Assembly: GCA_027972325.1 (NCBI GenBank)
Contig: JAPMOS010000330.1
Location: 1-27,404, forward strand
DNA: 27,404 nt
Reading direction: 5' to 3'
Source of the DNA: Paratrimastix pyriformis
Taxonomy: Eukaryota; Preaxostyla; Paratrimastigidae
The translations under genes were made by a program, and so were the position numbers. Numbering within the stretch: position 1 is the stretch's first letter; every line of letters starts with the position of its first letter. Of the stretch, positions 1 to 17,600 are shown one piece after another. Under the pieces are notes generated by a model. That model was not told where the DNA came from. It worked only from the letters and a program-made list of their open reading frames with translations, and made no database searches.

Positions 1-30
<30 letters not shown>
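1..30. repeat. (CA)n microsatellite at window edge
   Basis: CA dinucleotide run, cut by the window start. The same run precedes copy B at about 12763-12782. Confidence 0.95.
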
Positions 31-32
<2 letters not shown>

Positions 33-196
33 CGTCTTCCGCCCTTTCATCGGGAGGCACCAATATCCGCCTCTCTCCTCGTCCCCCCTGTTGAGCCTGT
101 TTGTTGTTTGGTGGTGGTGATGGTTGTTAAGTTTTACTGTTTTGTTTTGTTTTGTCGGCGTTTTTCGTTCTTCAGAAAACACGAGATGCGCTTGTT

Positions 197-410
197 ATCC
201 AGCTCTCTGTTGAGGGGTGATGACGGTGATGGTGATGGTGCTGTGATGGTCTTGATGGCGATGAGGATGATGGCGATGATGATGATGACTGGGCAATGGG
301 GTGAATGATGACCTGGTGATGATGAATGACTGGGTGAATGATGACTGGGTGAATGATGACTAGGTGATGATGACTAGGTGATGATGACGACTGGGTGATG
401 ATGACCTGTT
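197..410. repeat. GATGAT/GATGACTGGGTGAAT satellite
   Basis: Irregular tandem array of GATGAT, GGTGAT and GATGACTGGGTGAAT units. Copy B has the equivalent at about 12960-13125 with a different arrangement. Confidence 0.85.
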
Positions 411-698
411 TGGTCGGCTCCCCTGCGTTGCTGGCCCTCCCCTGCCCTCCTGTAGCCCGGGCGACGAAATGCGACCCTGGCGGAGGCCTGGTTGCCGCCC
501 TGAAGGACGTCTGCACCGCTCGGCACAGGCTTTCCGACACGGGGCCCTCGGTGGCATCCGTCTTCCATCCCTCCACCACTCGGTGCCATGGGCATCCGTC
601 TTCCGCCAGAGAGAACATGCTGGGTACGTATTTGCGAGGGCACAGGCGACAATATCAAGAAGACAGCTTACTCGCGTCTTCGCGCCATGCGTTACACT

Positions 699-732
<34 letters not shown>

Positions 733-860
733 GAATGACCCGTATGATGGCTCCTCCCAGCCGGGGCCCGCCTGCCTGGTGGCGGGGCCGCCATTTGCAT
801 CGGCCTTCCTGCGTCCGTCTTCCTTTCCTCCACCGGACAGCCTTCTTCCATCCCTCAGCA
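405..860. repeat. Dispersed repeat with GGCATCCGTCTTCC motifs
   Basis: The stretch from TTTGGTCGGCTCCCCTGCG to CTCGGCACAGGCTTT recurs at about 13125-13255 and 25047-25175. Short motifs of the type CATCCGTCTTCC...CTCCACC recur at about 557, 592, 815, 13275, 13312, 13516, 20925 and 25230, and inverted near 5630-5690. I see no transposon coding in it. It may be a non-autonomous repeat or the remains of a repeated host locus. Confidence 0.7.
700..730. repeat. Poly-G run (31 G)
   Basis: Uninterrupted G run; copy B has only five G at the matching place (about 13430-13435). Confidence 0.95.
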
Positions 861-1540
861 GCGCAACAGGGAAAGAGAGACATGCTGTGTATTTGCAGCA
901 ACAACGCCAAGCGAAGCGAAACGATGGCGAGAATCGCAGCCCGCCATCACAGACGACCAGGGGGGTGGAGGGCAGCAGCACTGGGGGCAGCACGATTGGG
1001 AGGGGCCGGGGCCCGGACATGGGTCGGGTGGAGCGGAGGCCCGAGACGGCCAGCTGAAACTCTTGATGAGCAGCAGCACCAACCTCCTCCCGGCTGAAGG
1101 TGGCGTCTGGGATCGGGCCGGGGCAGACGTACATGAGCAGAGCGGTTGGCACGACGATGGACAACAGCAGCATGGCGAGGGACTGGAGGTCGGTCGTGGA
1201 GATGGGCGGCGACGGAGGGAGCCGTGGGCGTCCTGCGGGATGGATGGCGATACATCCCGGGTGTTCCAGGTGGTGGTGGTGGTGGGGCAGGGGCGGCTGT
1301 GGCTAGGACCCGAGGTCGATGAGACCGGCGGAAAGAATGAAAAACCTTTCGTGGTATGAGGCCGGCAAGGGCCTGAGTTGCGAGCGCGATCAGAGTCTCA
1401 ACTCCAGATTCATCGACATCAACGGGGAAAACCAACTCTTTGGAAGGTGCCCATTTTCCGCCTGAACATTACATCATCACAAATTAAAGGTCGCATCTGA
1501 CGCTTCGCCACGAATCTCCTCTCGCCGGTCAGGATTCCCC

Positions 1541-1609
1541 GTCGAAAAAGGAGATTTTGGTCTACAAGATCCTCCTCCAGGACGCCCCAGGACGCCTGAA
1601 CTCTCTGAC
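1541..1609. other. Local micro-inversion relative to copy B
   Basis: The flanks (GGATTCCCCG on the left, AGTTCATTT on the right) are collinear with copy B. The roughly 65 bases between read as the reverse complement of 14391-14453. Shared words such as TTTTGGTCTACAAG and CCAGGACGCCTGAAC in A appear reversed in B. Confidence 0.85.
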
Positions 1610-1830
1610 ATGCGGAGTTCATTTTAGGCGTCCTCGTCGGGGTCCACCTGAAGCAGCTTGTCAATCAAGATGGCTGTCATGGCCGCAAACTGGTGCCACT
1701 CGGAAAGCTGCACCAGGAACCCGGCAGCAAAGTGCCAGCGAAGCGAAGACGTCAAATGAGAGTGATGTTCACCTCTGGTCAGGAAACCAGGGCGCTTTGG
1801 TCTCCGGCCGCAGTCCGGGACCTGGGTGCG

Positions 1831-4800
1831 ATGGATCCCGTGGATCAGTTGGTCCACATCATTTTTGTGGATTTGGATCGCGATGTCCGCAGCAGCAGCC
1901 CGTCACCTGTTTTGTCACCACCTGACCACCTCCACCCGCACAGGTCGCCGAGAGAGTCTTGAACGTGTACGCAAATGACCTTGGGGCAACAATTACGATT
2001 CTCAATGAGATGGGGTATCAGGGGTCTGCTTGTTGTTGCGCTTCCCCCACATCAAGCTCGTTCGTTTCATCCACCAGCACGGGCAGTCCTGCGAAAGACC
2101 ACCGAATGAGCCCAGCGGACCAGTTGGTCGCTCTCTTTGCAAATCTGAGGAGTGATGTCTGTTGCTGTTCCTTTTTTGACCCGCATCTCCGTCAACTCCT
2201 GTATTTTTTTTGCTTTTTGTTTTTTGGTTTTCCCGCTTGTAGGTTGCCAATGCAATCCTGAAGGTGAACGGAGGCAGACTTGACCGCGCCATCAAAATGC
2301 TGCAGTCGATGTATCACGGGTCTGTCATTAGAGCGGCACTTCTTGTTGGGAACGCCAGAGCTGACCCGACTCTGTTTTCACGCCGCCCCGCCATGCTCGC
2401 GCCGCCGCCAAAACCACCCACTGCGCAGCCGCAATGCTGCGGATTTTGTTGCTCCGCCTCCACCTCCACCACCTCCCGGCGCGGCCTCCATCGCCCCGGG
2501 CACCCCAGCCCCGGGCAGCCCAGCCCCAGTCCCAGCCCCAGCCAGGGAGGGATCAGCACCGCTCCTGGTGCTCTTCCGGTTGAGCGATCATCAGATCCAG
2601 GAGGGCGCCCCCATCCCTGGGCTGAAGTCCATGATCGGGCCGCACTACCGCCACATGGCGCACCCCACCCGGGGTACGCCCTTCCACATCCTCGGGGCGG
2701 GGGCCTTCGGGGTGACCTTCCTCTGCCTGGACACGCGCGATCCGGCCGGTCGCACCCGGGTGGTGGTCAAGGTGCTGCGGCCGGGTGGCGGCGCGATGCG
2801 GGAGCTCTTCCTCCTGGCCCGGCTGAGCAACCCGCACATCCTGGGTGCGTCCGGGATACCCCTGGAGGGGGTGGTGGTGGAGCGGGGCGGCCCCGAGTGC
2901 GTGTGCCTGGTGACGCCCTACTGCGAGGGGGGCGACCTGGACGGGGTCATCCGGCGGGGCACCACCCCGGGCGAGCGGCTGCGCATCATGCGGGCCCTGG
3001 TGGCCGGGCTGCGGTACCTGCACGGGACGCCCATCCCGGGGGCGCCCTACCCGGTGCTGCACAACGACCTCAAGCCGGCCAACGTGCTGATGCAGCTCGA
3101 CCCGGCCACGGGCCTGCTGGAGGCGGTGCTGGCCGACCTGGGGCTGGCCTGCCAGTACAGCGGCAACACCCTGGAGGGGGCTGGTCGGCTGGCGGCGGGC
3201 ACGCGCGGCTTCATGGCGTCCGAGGTGGCCACGACGGGCAACAGCCAGGCCACGGACGTCTACTCGATGGGGTGCCTGCTGTGGTGCCTGTACACGGGCA
3301 CGGACACGGCCCACCGGGTGGAGCAGCACCTCGAGCCGGACGAGCTTGCGGAGGCCTTCGCCGAGGTGCCCGAGCGGGTGCGGGTGCTGCTGGTGCGGAT
3401 GTGCGCCCGGGCGGCGGACGAGCGGCCCTCGATCGAGGCCGTGGGCAGGGCCCTGGAGGCCGACCCGGCGGTGGCCGAGGCGAGTGCCCTGGTGACCCCA
3501 CTGCCACCGGAGGCCGAGCAGGAGCTGCGGGACAGCATGGGCCTTGCGGCAGGTCTGATAGGAATGAGGGATGAGGGCTGAGGTCTTCTCCATCCTGTGT
3601 GATGGCGCCTGACACCGATGCGGTTTGGGCGGTTTGGGGTCCTTGTTCCTTCTGGTGGTGTGGTTGCGTCTCATCAGGGCGCCCGGTGACGATGGTCGAT
3701 TTGCGGTGCTGGCTGGCCAAGCTGGCTCCGCCCTCATGCCCAGCCCAGGCTCTGGTGGGCCTGCTCAGGTGCCCAGAGGCGACCATCCGCCTGACTGTCC
3801 TGGCCGACCTGCTCGGGGCTCTGAACACCACGTGCGACCCCACCTCGAGGGCTTCTCGGGACGACGAACGGCTCTGGGAAAGGCCGGTGTGGTCGCCCCG
3901 CTTGTCCAGCTCCTGAGGGCCCACCCGACCTGCCCACCGCCAGCCCCGCCGTGGCCGAGCAGCTCCTCGGGGCAATCCGCAACCTGTCGGCGGGTAATTC
4001 CGAGAACACGGCCTCGTTCGGGCGTGCGGGTGTGGCCGCCCCGCTTGTCCAGCTCCTGAGGGCCCACCCCGACCTGCCCACCGCCAGCCCCGCCGTGGCC
4101 AAGCAGCTCCTCTGGGCAATCTGCAACCTGTCGGTGGATGACGAGAACAGGGCCTCGTTCGGGTGTGCGGGTGTGGTCGCCCCGCTTGTCCAGCTCCTGA
4201 CGGCCCACCCCGACCTGCCCACCGCCAGCCCCGCCGTGGCCGAGCAGCTCCTCAGGGCAATCGTCAACCTGTCGGCGGGTAATTCCGAGAACAGGGCCTC
4301 GTTCGGGCGTGCCGGTGTGGTCGCCCCGCTTGTCCAGCTCCTGACGGCCCACCCCGACCTGCCCACCGCCAGCCCCGCCGTGGCCGAGCAGCTCCTCAGG
4401 GCAATCGTCAACCTGTCGGCGGGTAATTCCGAGAACAGGGCCTCGTTCGGGCGTGCCGGTGTGGCCGCCCCGCTTGTCCAGCTCCTGATGGCCCACCCCG
4501 ACCTGCCCACCGCCAGCCCCGCCGTGGCCGAGCGGCTCCTCGTGGCAATCGTCAACCTGTCGGTGGGTAATTCCGAGAACAGGGCCTCGTTCGGGCGTGC
4601 CGGTGTGGTCGCCCCGCTTGTCCAGCTCCTGACAGCCCACCCCGACCTGCCCACCGCCAGCCCCGCCGTGGCCGAGCAGCTCCTCAGGGCAATCGTCAAC
4701 CTGTCATGGGGTAATTCCGAGAACAGGGCCTCGTTCGGGCGTGCCGGTGTGGCCGCCCCGCTTGTCCAGCTCCTGACAGCCCACCACGACCTGCCCACCG

Positions 4801-5153
4801 CCAGCCCCGCCGTGGCCGAGCAGTTCCTCAGGGCAATCGCCAACCTGTCGGTGGATGACGAGAACAGGGCCTCGTTCGGGCGTGTCGGTGTGGTCGCCCC
4901 GCTTGTCCAGCTCCTGAGGGCCCACCCCGACCTGCCCACCGCCAGCCCCGCCGTGGCCGAGCAGCTCCTCTGGGCAATCCGCAACCTGTCGGCGGGTAAT
5001 TCCGAGAACGTAGCCTCGTTCGGGCGTGCCGGTGTGGCCGCCCCGTTGGTGGTGTTGCTCGCTGCCCACCCCGACCTGCCGGCCGACCTCCTCAGGGCAA
5101 TTGACGCCTTGGTGCGTCAACTTCAACGTCAGGATCCCGCTCATGGCCAGTAG
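1831..5153 (+). CDS. CUE-CUE-protein kinase-ARM repeat protein, copy A (two frameshifts)
   Basis: Inferred exons are 1831-1884, 1944-2156, 2243-2319, 2429-3552 and 3678-5153, all with GT/AG ends and matching phase. Exons 1-3 give two CUE-like units (DQLVHIIF...ILNEMG and DQLVALF...MLQSM), a ubiquitin-binding fold. After a Pro/Ala-rich linker comes a kinase domain: Gly-rich loop LGAGAFG near residue 203, VVVK Lys near 229, HNDLKPAN near 326, DLG near 351. The APE motif reads ASE here, against APE in copy B. Exon 5 encodes nine ARM-type units of 47-48 residues and ends RQDPAHGQ. Single-base losses near 3842 and 3926 (each in a C-rich run) shift the frame before the ARM array, so A may be a decaying copy or carry consensus errors. 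Restored length would be about 981 residues. Kinase substrate is unknown. The start ATG at 1831 is the first in frame with the CUE unit; an upstream exon is possible. Confidence 0.8.
3880..5100 (+). repeat. Tandem ARM-unit array, 9 units of 141/144 bp
   Basis: Nine units, each with the words PLVQLL, AHPDLPTASPAVAEQ and AIVNLS; the last unit is divergent (PLVVLL). Units differ mainly by an NSEN or DDEN linker (48 or 47 codons). Within-array identity is high, so the array is recent or homogenised. Confidence 0.93.
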
Positions 5154-5174
5154 CTTCCCCGTTCCCTCCTCGCC

Positions 5175-5549
5175 TGACGAAGGCGCCCCCATCCATCCGT
5201 GTGTGCGCACGTCATCGCCACCAACCACCGTGTGGAGCTTCTCGATCCTGCCCTGCTGCGGTCGGGCCGTATCGATCGAAAGATCGAGCTGCCCCTGCCC
5301 AACCTGACGGCCCGTGCCCAACCTGACGGCCCGACGTCAACTACGACGAGCTCGCCCGGCGCACGGGGCCATGCTCAAGGTCGCCGACACACCCCGGGAC
5401 GTGCAAGCGGTGGCGGTGGTGGTGATGATTAAAGGAGGAGGGTGTTGGTGTTGGTGGTGTTGGTGAGGATGAGGATGAGGGATGAGGATGAATAGTGAGT
5501 GATGGCAGTGTTGGTGCTATCCCACCTGACCGAACCAGTGTCTCACCCC

Positions 5550-5580
<31 letters not shown>

Positions 5581-5605
5581 ACACACGCACACCCAGGCCG
5601 TTTGT
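5175..5605 (+). pseudogene. Fragment of proteasome ATPase Rpt5 gene
   Basis: The stretch near 5205-5300 encodes [19 protein letters not shown] and [13 protein letters not shown], the region after the Walker B motif of a 26S proteasome AAA ATPase. It continues into [12 protein letters not shown] sequence with internal deletions and a small local duplication (CCTGACGGCCCGTGCCCAA). The acceptor that reads GCGCAG in the 27060 copy reads GCGCAC here. Beyond the exon, the intron is recognisable through the C/CA tract up to CCCAG and the first nine bases of the last exon (GCCGTTTGT, 5597-5605), where the match stops. It is inverted relative to 26552-27142 and lacks the LINE present there. It is not functional as it stands. 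Confidence 0.85.
5546..5587. repeat. C21 plus (CA)n tract
   Basis: A run of 21 C followed by CA repeats, inside the intron remnant of the Rpt5 fragment. This is the uninterrupted counterpart of the LINE-split (TG)n at 25748-26558. Confidence 0.93.
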
Positions 5606-6350
5606 CGGATGCCATGGCGCCGAGGGGTGGAGGAAAGGAAGACGGATGCAGGAAGGCCGATGCAAATGGCGCGAGGGATGGAAGACGGATGGGCCCCGGT
5701 GGCGGCGGCCCTGCCTGCCTGCCCGCCTAGGCGGCGGTCTCCGTCCCGGTGGCCATCATCCCCCGGGAACTGCATCCTCTGGGCCAGCCGCACCCCGCGC
5801 CCCGTCCCCCGCAGGTCAAAGAGGCAAACACTTCTCAGGAGTCAACAAAAATGTCAACGAGAGAGTGAGGGTGATGGAATGTCCAGCGGGTGGGGTGGAC
5901 AACTCGAGGGTTGGAATAGGTGGTCAAGATTGGGTTGAAAAAAACAAAGAGGGGGTTGAAAAACGGGAGAGGGTTGTTGAAAATGGACGCGCTTCCATCG
6001 GGCTGACGGATCATGCGTCGATTGATTAGCGAGGAGGGGCTGGCGGATGAGCGAACAGGGGTTGCAGCAGCGGCGGTCGCAGCGGCGGGCGGGGTGGCGG
6101 CGGCGGGGCAGCCACGGGAGGGGCCACCTCGCGAGCGACCGGACAAATGAGGACACGCTCCTGAACAGTCATCCCATTGAGGGCGGCGATGGCGGCCTGC
6201 TGGGCCTCAGCGTTTTCGAGCTCAACGAAGCCGAAGCCGCGAGGGAAACCGCTGGGCCACAGCTGGGGCCACGGGGGCAGCGAACCGCTGCTGGTGCTGC
6301 GATCCAGCAAGCGGCCCTGGGCGTGAGCCGAACCGGGAATTTGCGGTCGG
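5606..6350 (-). repeat. Inverted copy of the RRM-gene block
   Basis: Read on the minus strand, this matches 19597-20930: the start CGGACCGACCGC, the RRM C-terminal exon, the 3' flank (CAACCCAATCTTG, GAGTTGTCCACC), the GGCTGGCCCAGAGGATGCAG stretch and the GGCGCCATGG end. It lacks about 220 bp of RRM coding and the extra internal duplication found in the plus copy. Confidence 0.85.
6026..6345 (-). pseudogene. RRM protein, truncated copy
   Basis: The minus-strand frame ends at TAA (6026-6028) and contains an RNP1-like GFGFVELEN followed by AEAQQAAIAALNG and a Pro-rich tail. That is the second half of an RNA-recognition motif. The first half (RNP2 side) is missing: compared with the plus copy at 19808-19960 the sequence jumps from GTGGCCCAGCGG to the RNP1 codons, a deletion of about 220 bp. 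It lies head-to-head against the coiled-coil gene beginning near 6356. It is likely a non-functional duplicate, although this half keeps the intact frame that the plus copy lost. Confidence 0.75.
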
Positions 6351-6355
6351 TCCGG

Positions 6356-12386
<6,031 letters not shown>

Positions 12387-12762
12387 ACGCGAGTTGGAGC
12401 AGAGGAGGTGGAGATGGGATAGCCGACCGAACCCCCCCCCTGTGGATGTGGGCGCCACTTCTCTCCGGGGGGTTAGGTCGACCTTCCCTCCCTGCCCCCC
12501 TCTCCTTCAACCCATCCCCGTCTATCCATCGCTCCCTCCTTTTCAATTTCACCCCATCCCCTTTGTTGTCAATCCGACCCCCCCGGTGACATTTGTTCAG
12601 GCGTGGACGTGCGTGGTGATGTGTTTACAAGCAGGTCCTTCATTATCCTTGGTCCCCTCCTCCTCCTCCTTCTCCGGCCTGCCGTCTCCTCCTCCCTCCC
12701 TGTTCGCTTCCTTGTGTCATCGGTGTTGCACATTTTCTCTCGTGTCTGTCCGCCATCCCCCC
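12387..12762. other. Intergenic, no gene seen
   Basis: Pyrimidine-rich sequence downstream of the coiled-coil gene and upstream of copy B. No coding or structured element was recognised. Confidence 0.6.
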
Positions 12763-12782
12763 ACACACACACACACACACAC

Positions 12783-14656
12783 TCGCCCTTTCCCCATCGG
12801 GATGGGCACCCACCAATATCCGCCTCTCTCCTCGTCCCCTGTTGAGCCTGTTGTTGTTGGTGATGGTTGTTAAGTTTTACTGTTTTTGTTTTGTTTTGTC
12901 GGCGTTTTTTTCGTTCTTCCGAAAAACACGAGATGTGCTTGTTATCCAGCTCTCTGTTGAGGGGTGATGATGGTGATGGTGATGGCGATGACGGTGATGG
13001 TCTTGATGGCGATGATGATGATGACTGGGTGATGATTACTGGGTGAATGATGAATGACTAGGTGATGATGAATGACTAGGTGATGATGACTGGGTGATGA
13101 TGATGACTGGGTGATGATGACCTGTTTGGTCGGCTCCCCTGCGTTGCTGGCCTCCCCCTGCCCTCCTGTAGCCCGGGCGACGAAATGCGACCCCTGGCGG
13201 AGGCCTGGTTGCCGCCCTGAAGGACGTCTGCACCGCTCGGCACAGGCTTTTCGTGACACGGGGCCCTCGGTGGCATCCGTCTTCCATCCCTCCACCACTC
13301 GGTGCCATGGGCATCCGTCTTCCATCCCTTGGCGCCAGAGAGAACATGCTGGGTACGTATTTGCGAGGGCACAGGCGACAATATCAAGAAGACAGCTTAC
13401 TCGCGTCTTCGCGCCATGCGTTACACTCCGGGGGCGAATGACCCGTATGATGGCTCCTCCCAGCCGGGGCCCGCCTGCCTGGTGGCGGGGCCGCCATTTG
13501 CATCGGCCTTCCTGCGTCCGTCTTCCTTTCCTCCACCGGACATCCTTCTTCCATCGCAACAGGGAAAGAGAGACATGCTGTGTATTTGCAACAACAACGC
13601 CAAGCGAAACGAAACGATGGCGAGAATCGCAACCCGCCATCACAGACGACCAGGGAGTGTGGGAGGGCAGCAGCAAGGGGACCGCAGCACGATTGGGAGG
13701 GGCCGGGGGGCCGGACATGGGTCCGGTCGTCGGAGGCCCGGCTGATAGTCTTGATGAGCAGCAGCTCCAACCTCCTCCCGGCTGAAGGTGGCGTCTGGGA
13801 TCGGGCCGGGGCAGACGTACATGAGCAGAGCGGTTGGCACGATGATGGACAACAGCATGGCGACGGGACTGGAGGTCGGTCGTGGAGATGGGCGGCGACG
13901 GACTGGCGAGGAGGCCCAAGTGCACAAGTGGGGGCAGCAGATGGCGATGGCCACCCCCCGGCCAGGGACCCGCTGCGGCAGCAGCCCTGGGCGGGCGACG
14001 GCGGACGTGAAAGTGCTGGAGAGGCTGCTCGAGGAGATGGAGGGAGCCGTGGGCGTCCTGCGGGATGGATGACGATACTTCCGGGGTGCTCCAGGTGGTG
14101 GTGGTGGGGCAGGGGCGGCTGTGGCTAGAACCCGAGGTCGATGAGACCGGCGGAAAGAATGAAAAAACCTTTCGTGGGATGAGGGCGGCAAGGGCCTGAG
14201 GTGCGAGCGCGATCACAGTCTCAACTCCAGATTCATCGACCTCAACCCGAGGCTGGTGGGAACCTGTCGAGGACGAAAAATTTTGTTCGGGAAAATCAAG
14301 GTGCACATTTCCGGCCTGAACATTACATCAAATTAAAGGTCGCATCTGACGATTCGCCACGAATCTCCTCTCGCCAGTCAGGATTCCCCGCCAGAGAGTT
14401 CAGGCGTCCTGGGGCGTCCTGGAGGAGCTTGTAGACCAAAACCTTTTTCGCATGAGGCAGTTCATTTCAGGCGTCCTCGTCGGGGTCCACCTGAAGCAGC
14501 TTGTCAATCGGCCGTCATGGCCGCACACTGGTGCCGCTCGGAAAGCTGCACCAGCAGCATCAGCCACCCAAAGTGCTCGTCAAATGATAGTGATGTTCAC
14601 CTCTGGTCAGGAAACCAGGGCGTTTGGTCGCAGCCGGGACCCGGGACCTGGGTGCG
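12783..14656. other. Repeat-rich 5' flank of copy B
   Basis: Equivalent of 31-1830: a GATGA satellite at about 12960-13125, a dispersed repeat at about 13125-13560, and the hydrophobic minus-strand frame near 13788-13870. The 150-bp stretch unique to B encodes on the plus strand a short helical tail (LERLLEEMEGAVGVLRDG) ending at 14072. Neither strand gives a gene I can defend. Confidence 0.5.
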
Positions 14657-17600
14657 ATGGATCCCGTGGATCAGTTGGTTCTCATTTTTGTTGATTTGGA
14701 TCGCGATGTCCGCAGCAGCCCGTCGCCTGTTTTGTCCACCACCTGACCACCTCCACCCGCACAGGTCGCCGAGAGAGTCTTGAACGTGTACGCAAATGAC
14801 CTTGGGGCAACAATTACGATTCTCAATGAGATGGGGTATCAGGGGTCTGCTTGTTGTTCCCATCCCCCCACATCAAGCTCGTTCGTTTCATCCACCAGCA
14901 CGGGCAGTCCTGCGAAAGACCACCGAATGAGCCCAGCGGACCAGTTGGTCGCTCTCTTTGCCAATCTGAAGAGTGATGTCTGTTGCGTTCCTTTTTGACC
15001 CGCATCTCCGTTGCTGTGTTTTTTGTTTTGTTTTGTTTTTTTAAGACGGGTGGGACCTCATGTTTAATCAAACGCACTCAGAAAAGGAGGAAATTGGATG
15101 GGGAAAAAAGAACATGAACGGTCAGAATAAACCCATCATACACCCAAACCCCACACCCACCCCACACAAAGGCCTCAGGCTTTTTTTCTGGTTTTCACGC
15201 TTGTAGGTTGCCAATGCAATCCTAAAGGTGAACGGAGGCAGACTTGACGCCGCCATCAAAATGCTGCAGTCGATGTATCACGGGTCTGTCATTAGAGCGC
15301 ACTTCTTGTTGGGAACGCCAGAGCTGACCCGACTCTGTTTTCTCTTTGGCGCCGCCCCGTCATGCTCGCGTCGCCGCCAAACCACTCACTGCGCAGCCGC
15401 AATGCTGCGGATTTTGTTGCTCCGCCTCCATCACCTCCCGGCGCGGCCTCCATCGCCCCGGGCAGCCCAGCCCCAGCCCCAGCCCCAGCCAGGGAGGGAT
15501 CAGCACCGCTCCTGGTGCTCTTCCGGTTGAGCGATCATCAGATCCACGAGGGCGCCCCCATCCCTGGGCTGAAGTCCATGATCGGGCCGCACTACCGCCA
15601 CATGGCGCACCCCACCCGGGGTACGCCCTTCCACATCCTCGGGGCGGGGGCCTTCGGGGTGACCTTTCTCTGCCTGGACACGCGCGATCCGGCCGGTCGC
15701 ACCCGGGTGGTGGTCAAGGTGCTGCGGCCGGGTGGCGGCGCGATGCGGGAGCTCTTCCTCCTGGCCCGGCTGAGCAACCCGCACATCCTGGGTGCGTCCG
15801 GGATACCCCTGGAGGGGGTGGTGGTGGAGCGGGGCGGCCCCGAGTGCGTGTGCCTGGTGACGCCCTACTGCGAGGGGGGCGACCTGGACGGGGTCATCCG
15901 GCGGGGCACCACCCCGGGCGAGCGGCTGCGCATCATGCGGGCCCTGGTGGCCGGGCTGCGGTACCTGCACGGGACGCCCATCCCGGGGGCGCCCTACCCG
16001 GTGCTGCACAACGACCTCAAGCCGGCCAACGTGCTGATGCAGCTCAACCCGGCCACGGGCCTGCTGGAGGCGGTGCTGGCCGACCTGGGGCTGGCCTGCC
16101 AGTACAGCGGCCACACCCTGGGCGGGGTGGCCGGCCGGTTGGCGGCGGGCACGCCCGGCTTCATGGCGCCCGAGGTGACCACGACGGGCAACAGCCAGGC
16201 CACGGACGTCTACTCGATGGGGTGCCTGCTGTGGTGCCTGTACACGGGCACGGACACGGCCCACCGGGTGGAGCAGCACCTCGAGCCCGACGAGCTGGCG
16301 GAGGCCTTCGCCGAGGTGCCCGAGCCGGTGCGGGTGCTGCTGGTGCGGATGTGCGCCCGGGCGGTGGACGAGCGGCCCTCGATCGAGGCCGTGGGCAGGG
16401 CCCTGGAGGCCGACCCGGCGGTGGCCGAGGCGAGTGCCCTGGTGGCCCCACTGCCCACGGTGGCCGAGGCGAGTGCCCTGGTGGCCCCGCTGCCACCGGA
16501 GGCCGAGCAGGAGCTGCGGGAGAGCATGGGCCTGGCGGCAGGTCTGAGACGAGGGCTGAGGGATGAGAGAGGGCCCTACTTCTCCATCCTGTGTGATGGC
16601 GCCCGACACCCCTGTGGTTTGGACGGTCTGGGGTCCTTGTTTCTTCTGGTGGTGTGGTTGTGGATCATCAGGGCGCCCGGTGACGATGGTCGATCTGCGG
16701 TGCTGGCTGGCCAAGCTGGCTCCGCCCTCATGCCCAGCCCAGGCTCTGGTGGGCCTGCTCAAGTGCCCTGAGGCGACCAGTCGGCCGACTGTCCTGGCCG
16801 ACCTGCTCCGGGCTCTGAACACCATGTGCAACCCCAACCTCGAGGGCTTCTCGGGACGACGAACGGCTCTGGAAAAAGCCGGTGTGGTCGCCCCGCTTGT
16901 CCAGCTCCTGACGGCCCACCCCGACCTGCCCACCGCCAGCCCCGCCGTGGCCGAGCAGCTCCTCTGGGCAATCGTCAACTTGTCGGCGGGTAATTCCGAG
17001 AACAAGGCCTCGTTCGGGCGTGCCGGCGTGGTCGCCCCGCTTGTCCAGCTCCTGACGGCCCACCCCGACCTGCCCACCGCCAGCCCCGCCGTGGCCGAGC
17101 AGCTCCTCGGGGCAATCGTCAACCTGTCGGCGGATGGCGAGAACACGGCCTCGTTCGGGCGTGCCGGTGTGGTCGCCCCGCTTGTCCAGCTCCTGACGGC
17201 CCACCCCGACCTGCCCACCGCCAGCCCCGCCGTGGCCGAGCAGCTCCTCAAGGCAATCGCCAGCCTGTCGTGGGGTAATTCCGAGAACACGGCCTCGTTC
17301 GGGCGTGCCGGTGTGGTCGCCCCGCTTGTCCAGCTCCTGACGGCCCACCCCGACCTGCCCACCGCCAGCCCCGCCGTGGCCGAGCAGCTCCTCGGGGCAA
17401 TCGTCAACCTGTCGGCGGGTAATTCCGAGAACAGGGCCTCGTTCGGGCGTGCCGGTGTGGTCGCCCCGCTTGTCCAGCTCCTGACGGCCCACCCCGACCT
17501 GCCCACCGCCAGCCCCGCCGTGGCCGAGCAGCTCCTCAAGGCAATCGCCAGCCTGTCGTGGGGTAATTCCGAGAACAGGGCCTCGTTCGGGCGTGCCGGT

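Larger units (their letters stand above)
31..1830. other. Repeat-rich 5' flank of copy A, no confident gene
   Basis: It holds a GATGA-type satellite, dispersed-repeat pieces and a poly-G run. On the minus strand around 1063-1175 there is a short hydrophobic reading frame (with LLSIVVPTALLMYVCPG) that is kept in copy B. That could be a remnant of a membrane-protein exon, but I find no start, no family and no consistent frame between the copies. A second minus-strand frame ending at 1624 (tail LLQVDPDEDA) is open in A but disrupted in B, so I do not call it. Confidence 0.5.
1..5174 (+). repeat. Segmental duplication, copy A
   Basis: This stretch matches 12763-19596 in the same orientation, from the (CA)n at the window edge to the shared end just after the ARM gene (the text ends in CTCGCC at 5174 and 19596, then the copies diverge). 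It may extend left of the window. Relative to B it has a G-run grown to 31, a gap of about 150 bp opposite 13901-14045, a locally inverted stretch near 1541-1609, a shorter intron 2 and ten fewer ARM units. Confidence 0.93.

Noticed and set aside
1624-1857. Minus-strand C-terminus ending LLQVDPDEDA
   Set aside because: It overlaps the inferred first exon of the kinase gene and its frame is broken in copy B. Nothing else supports it.
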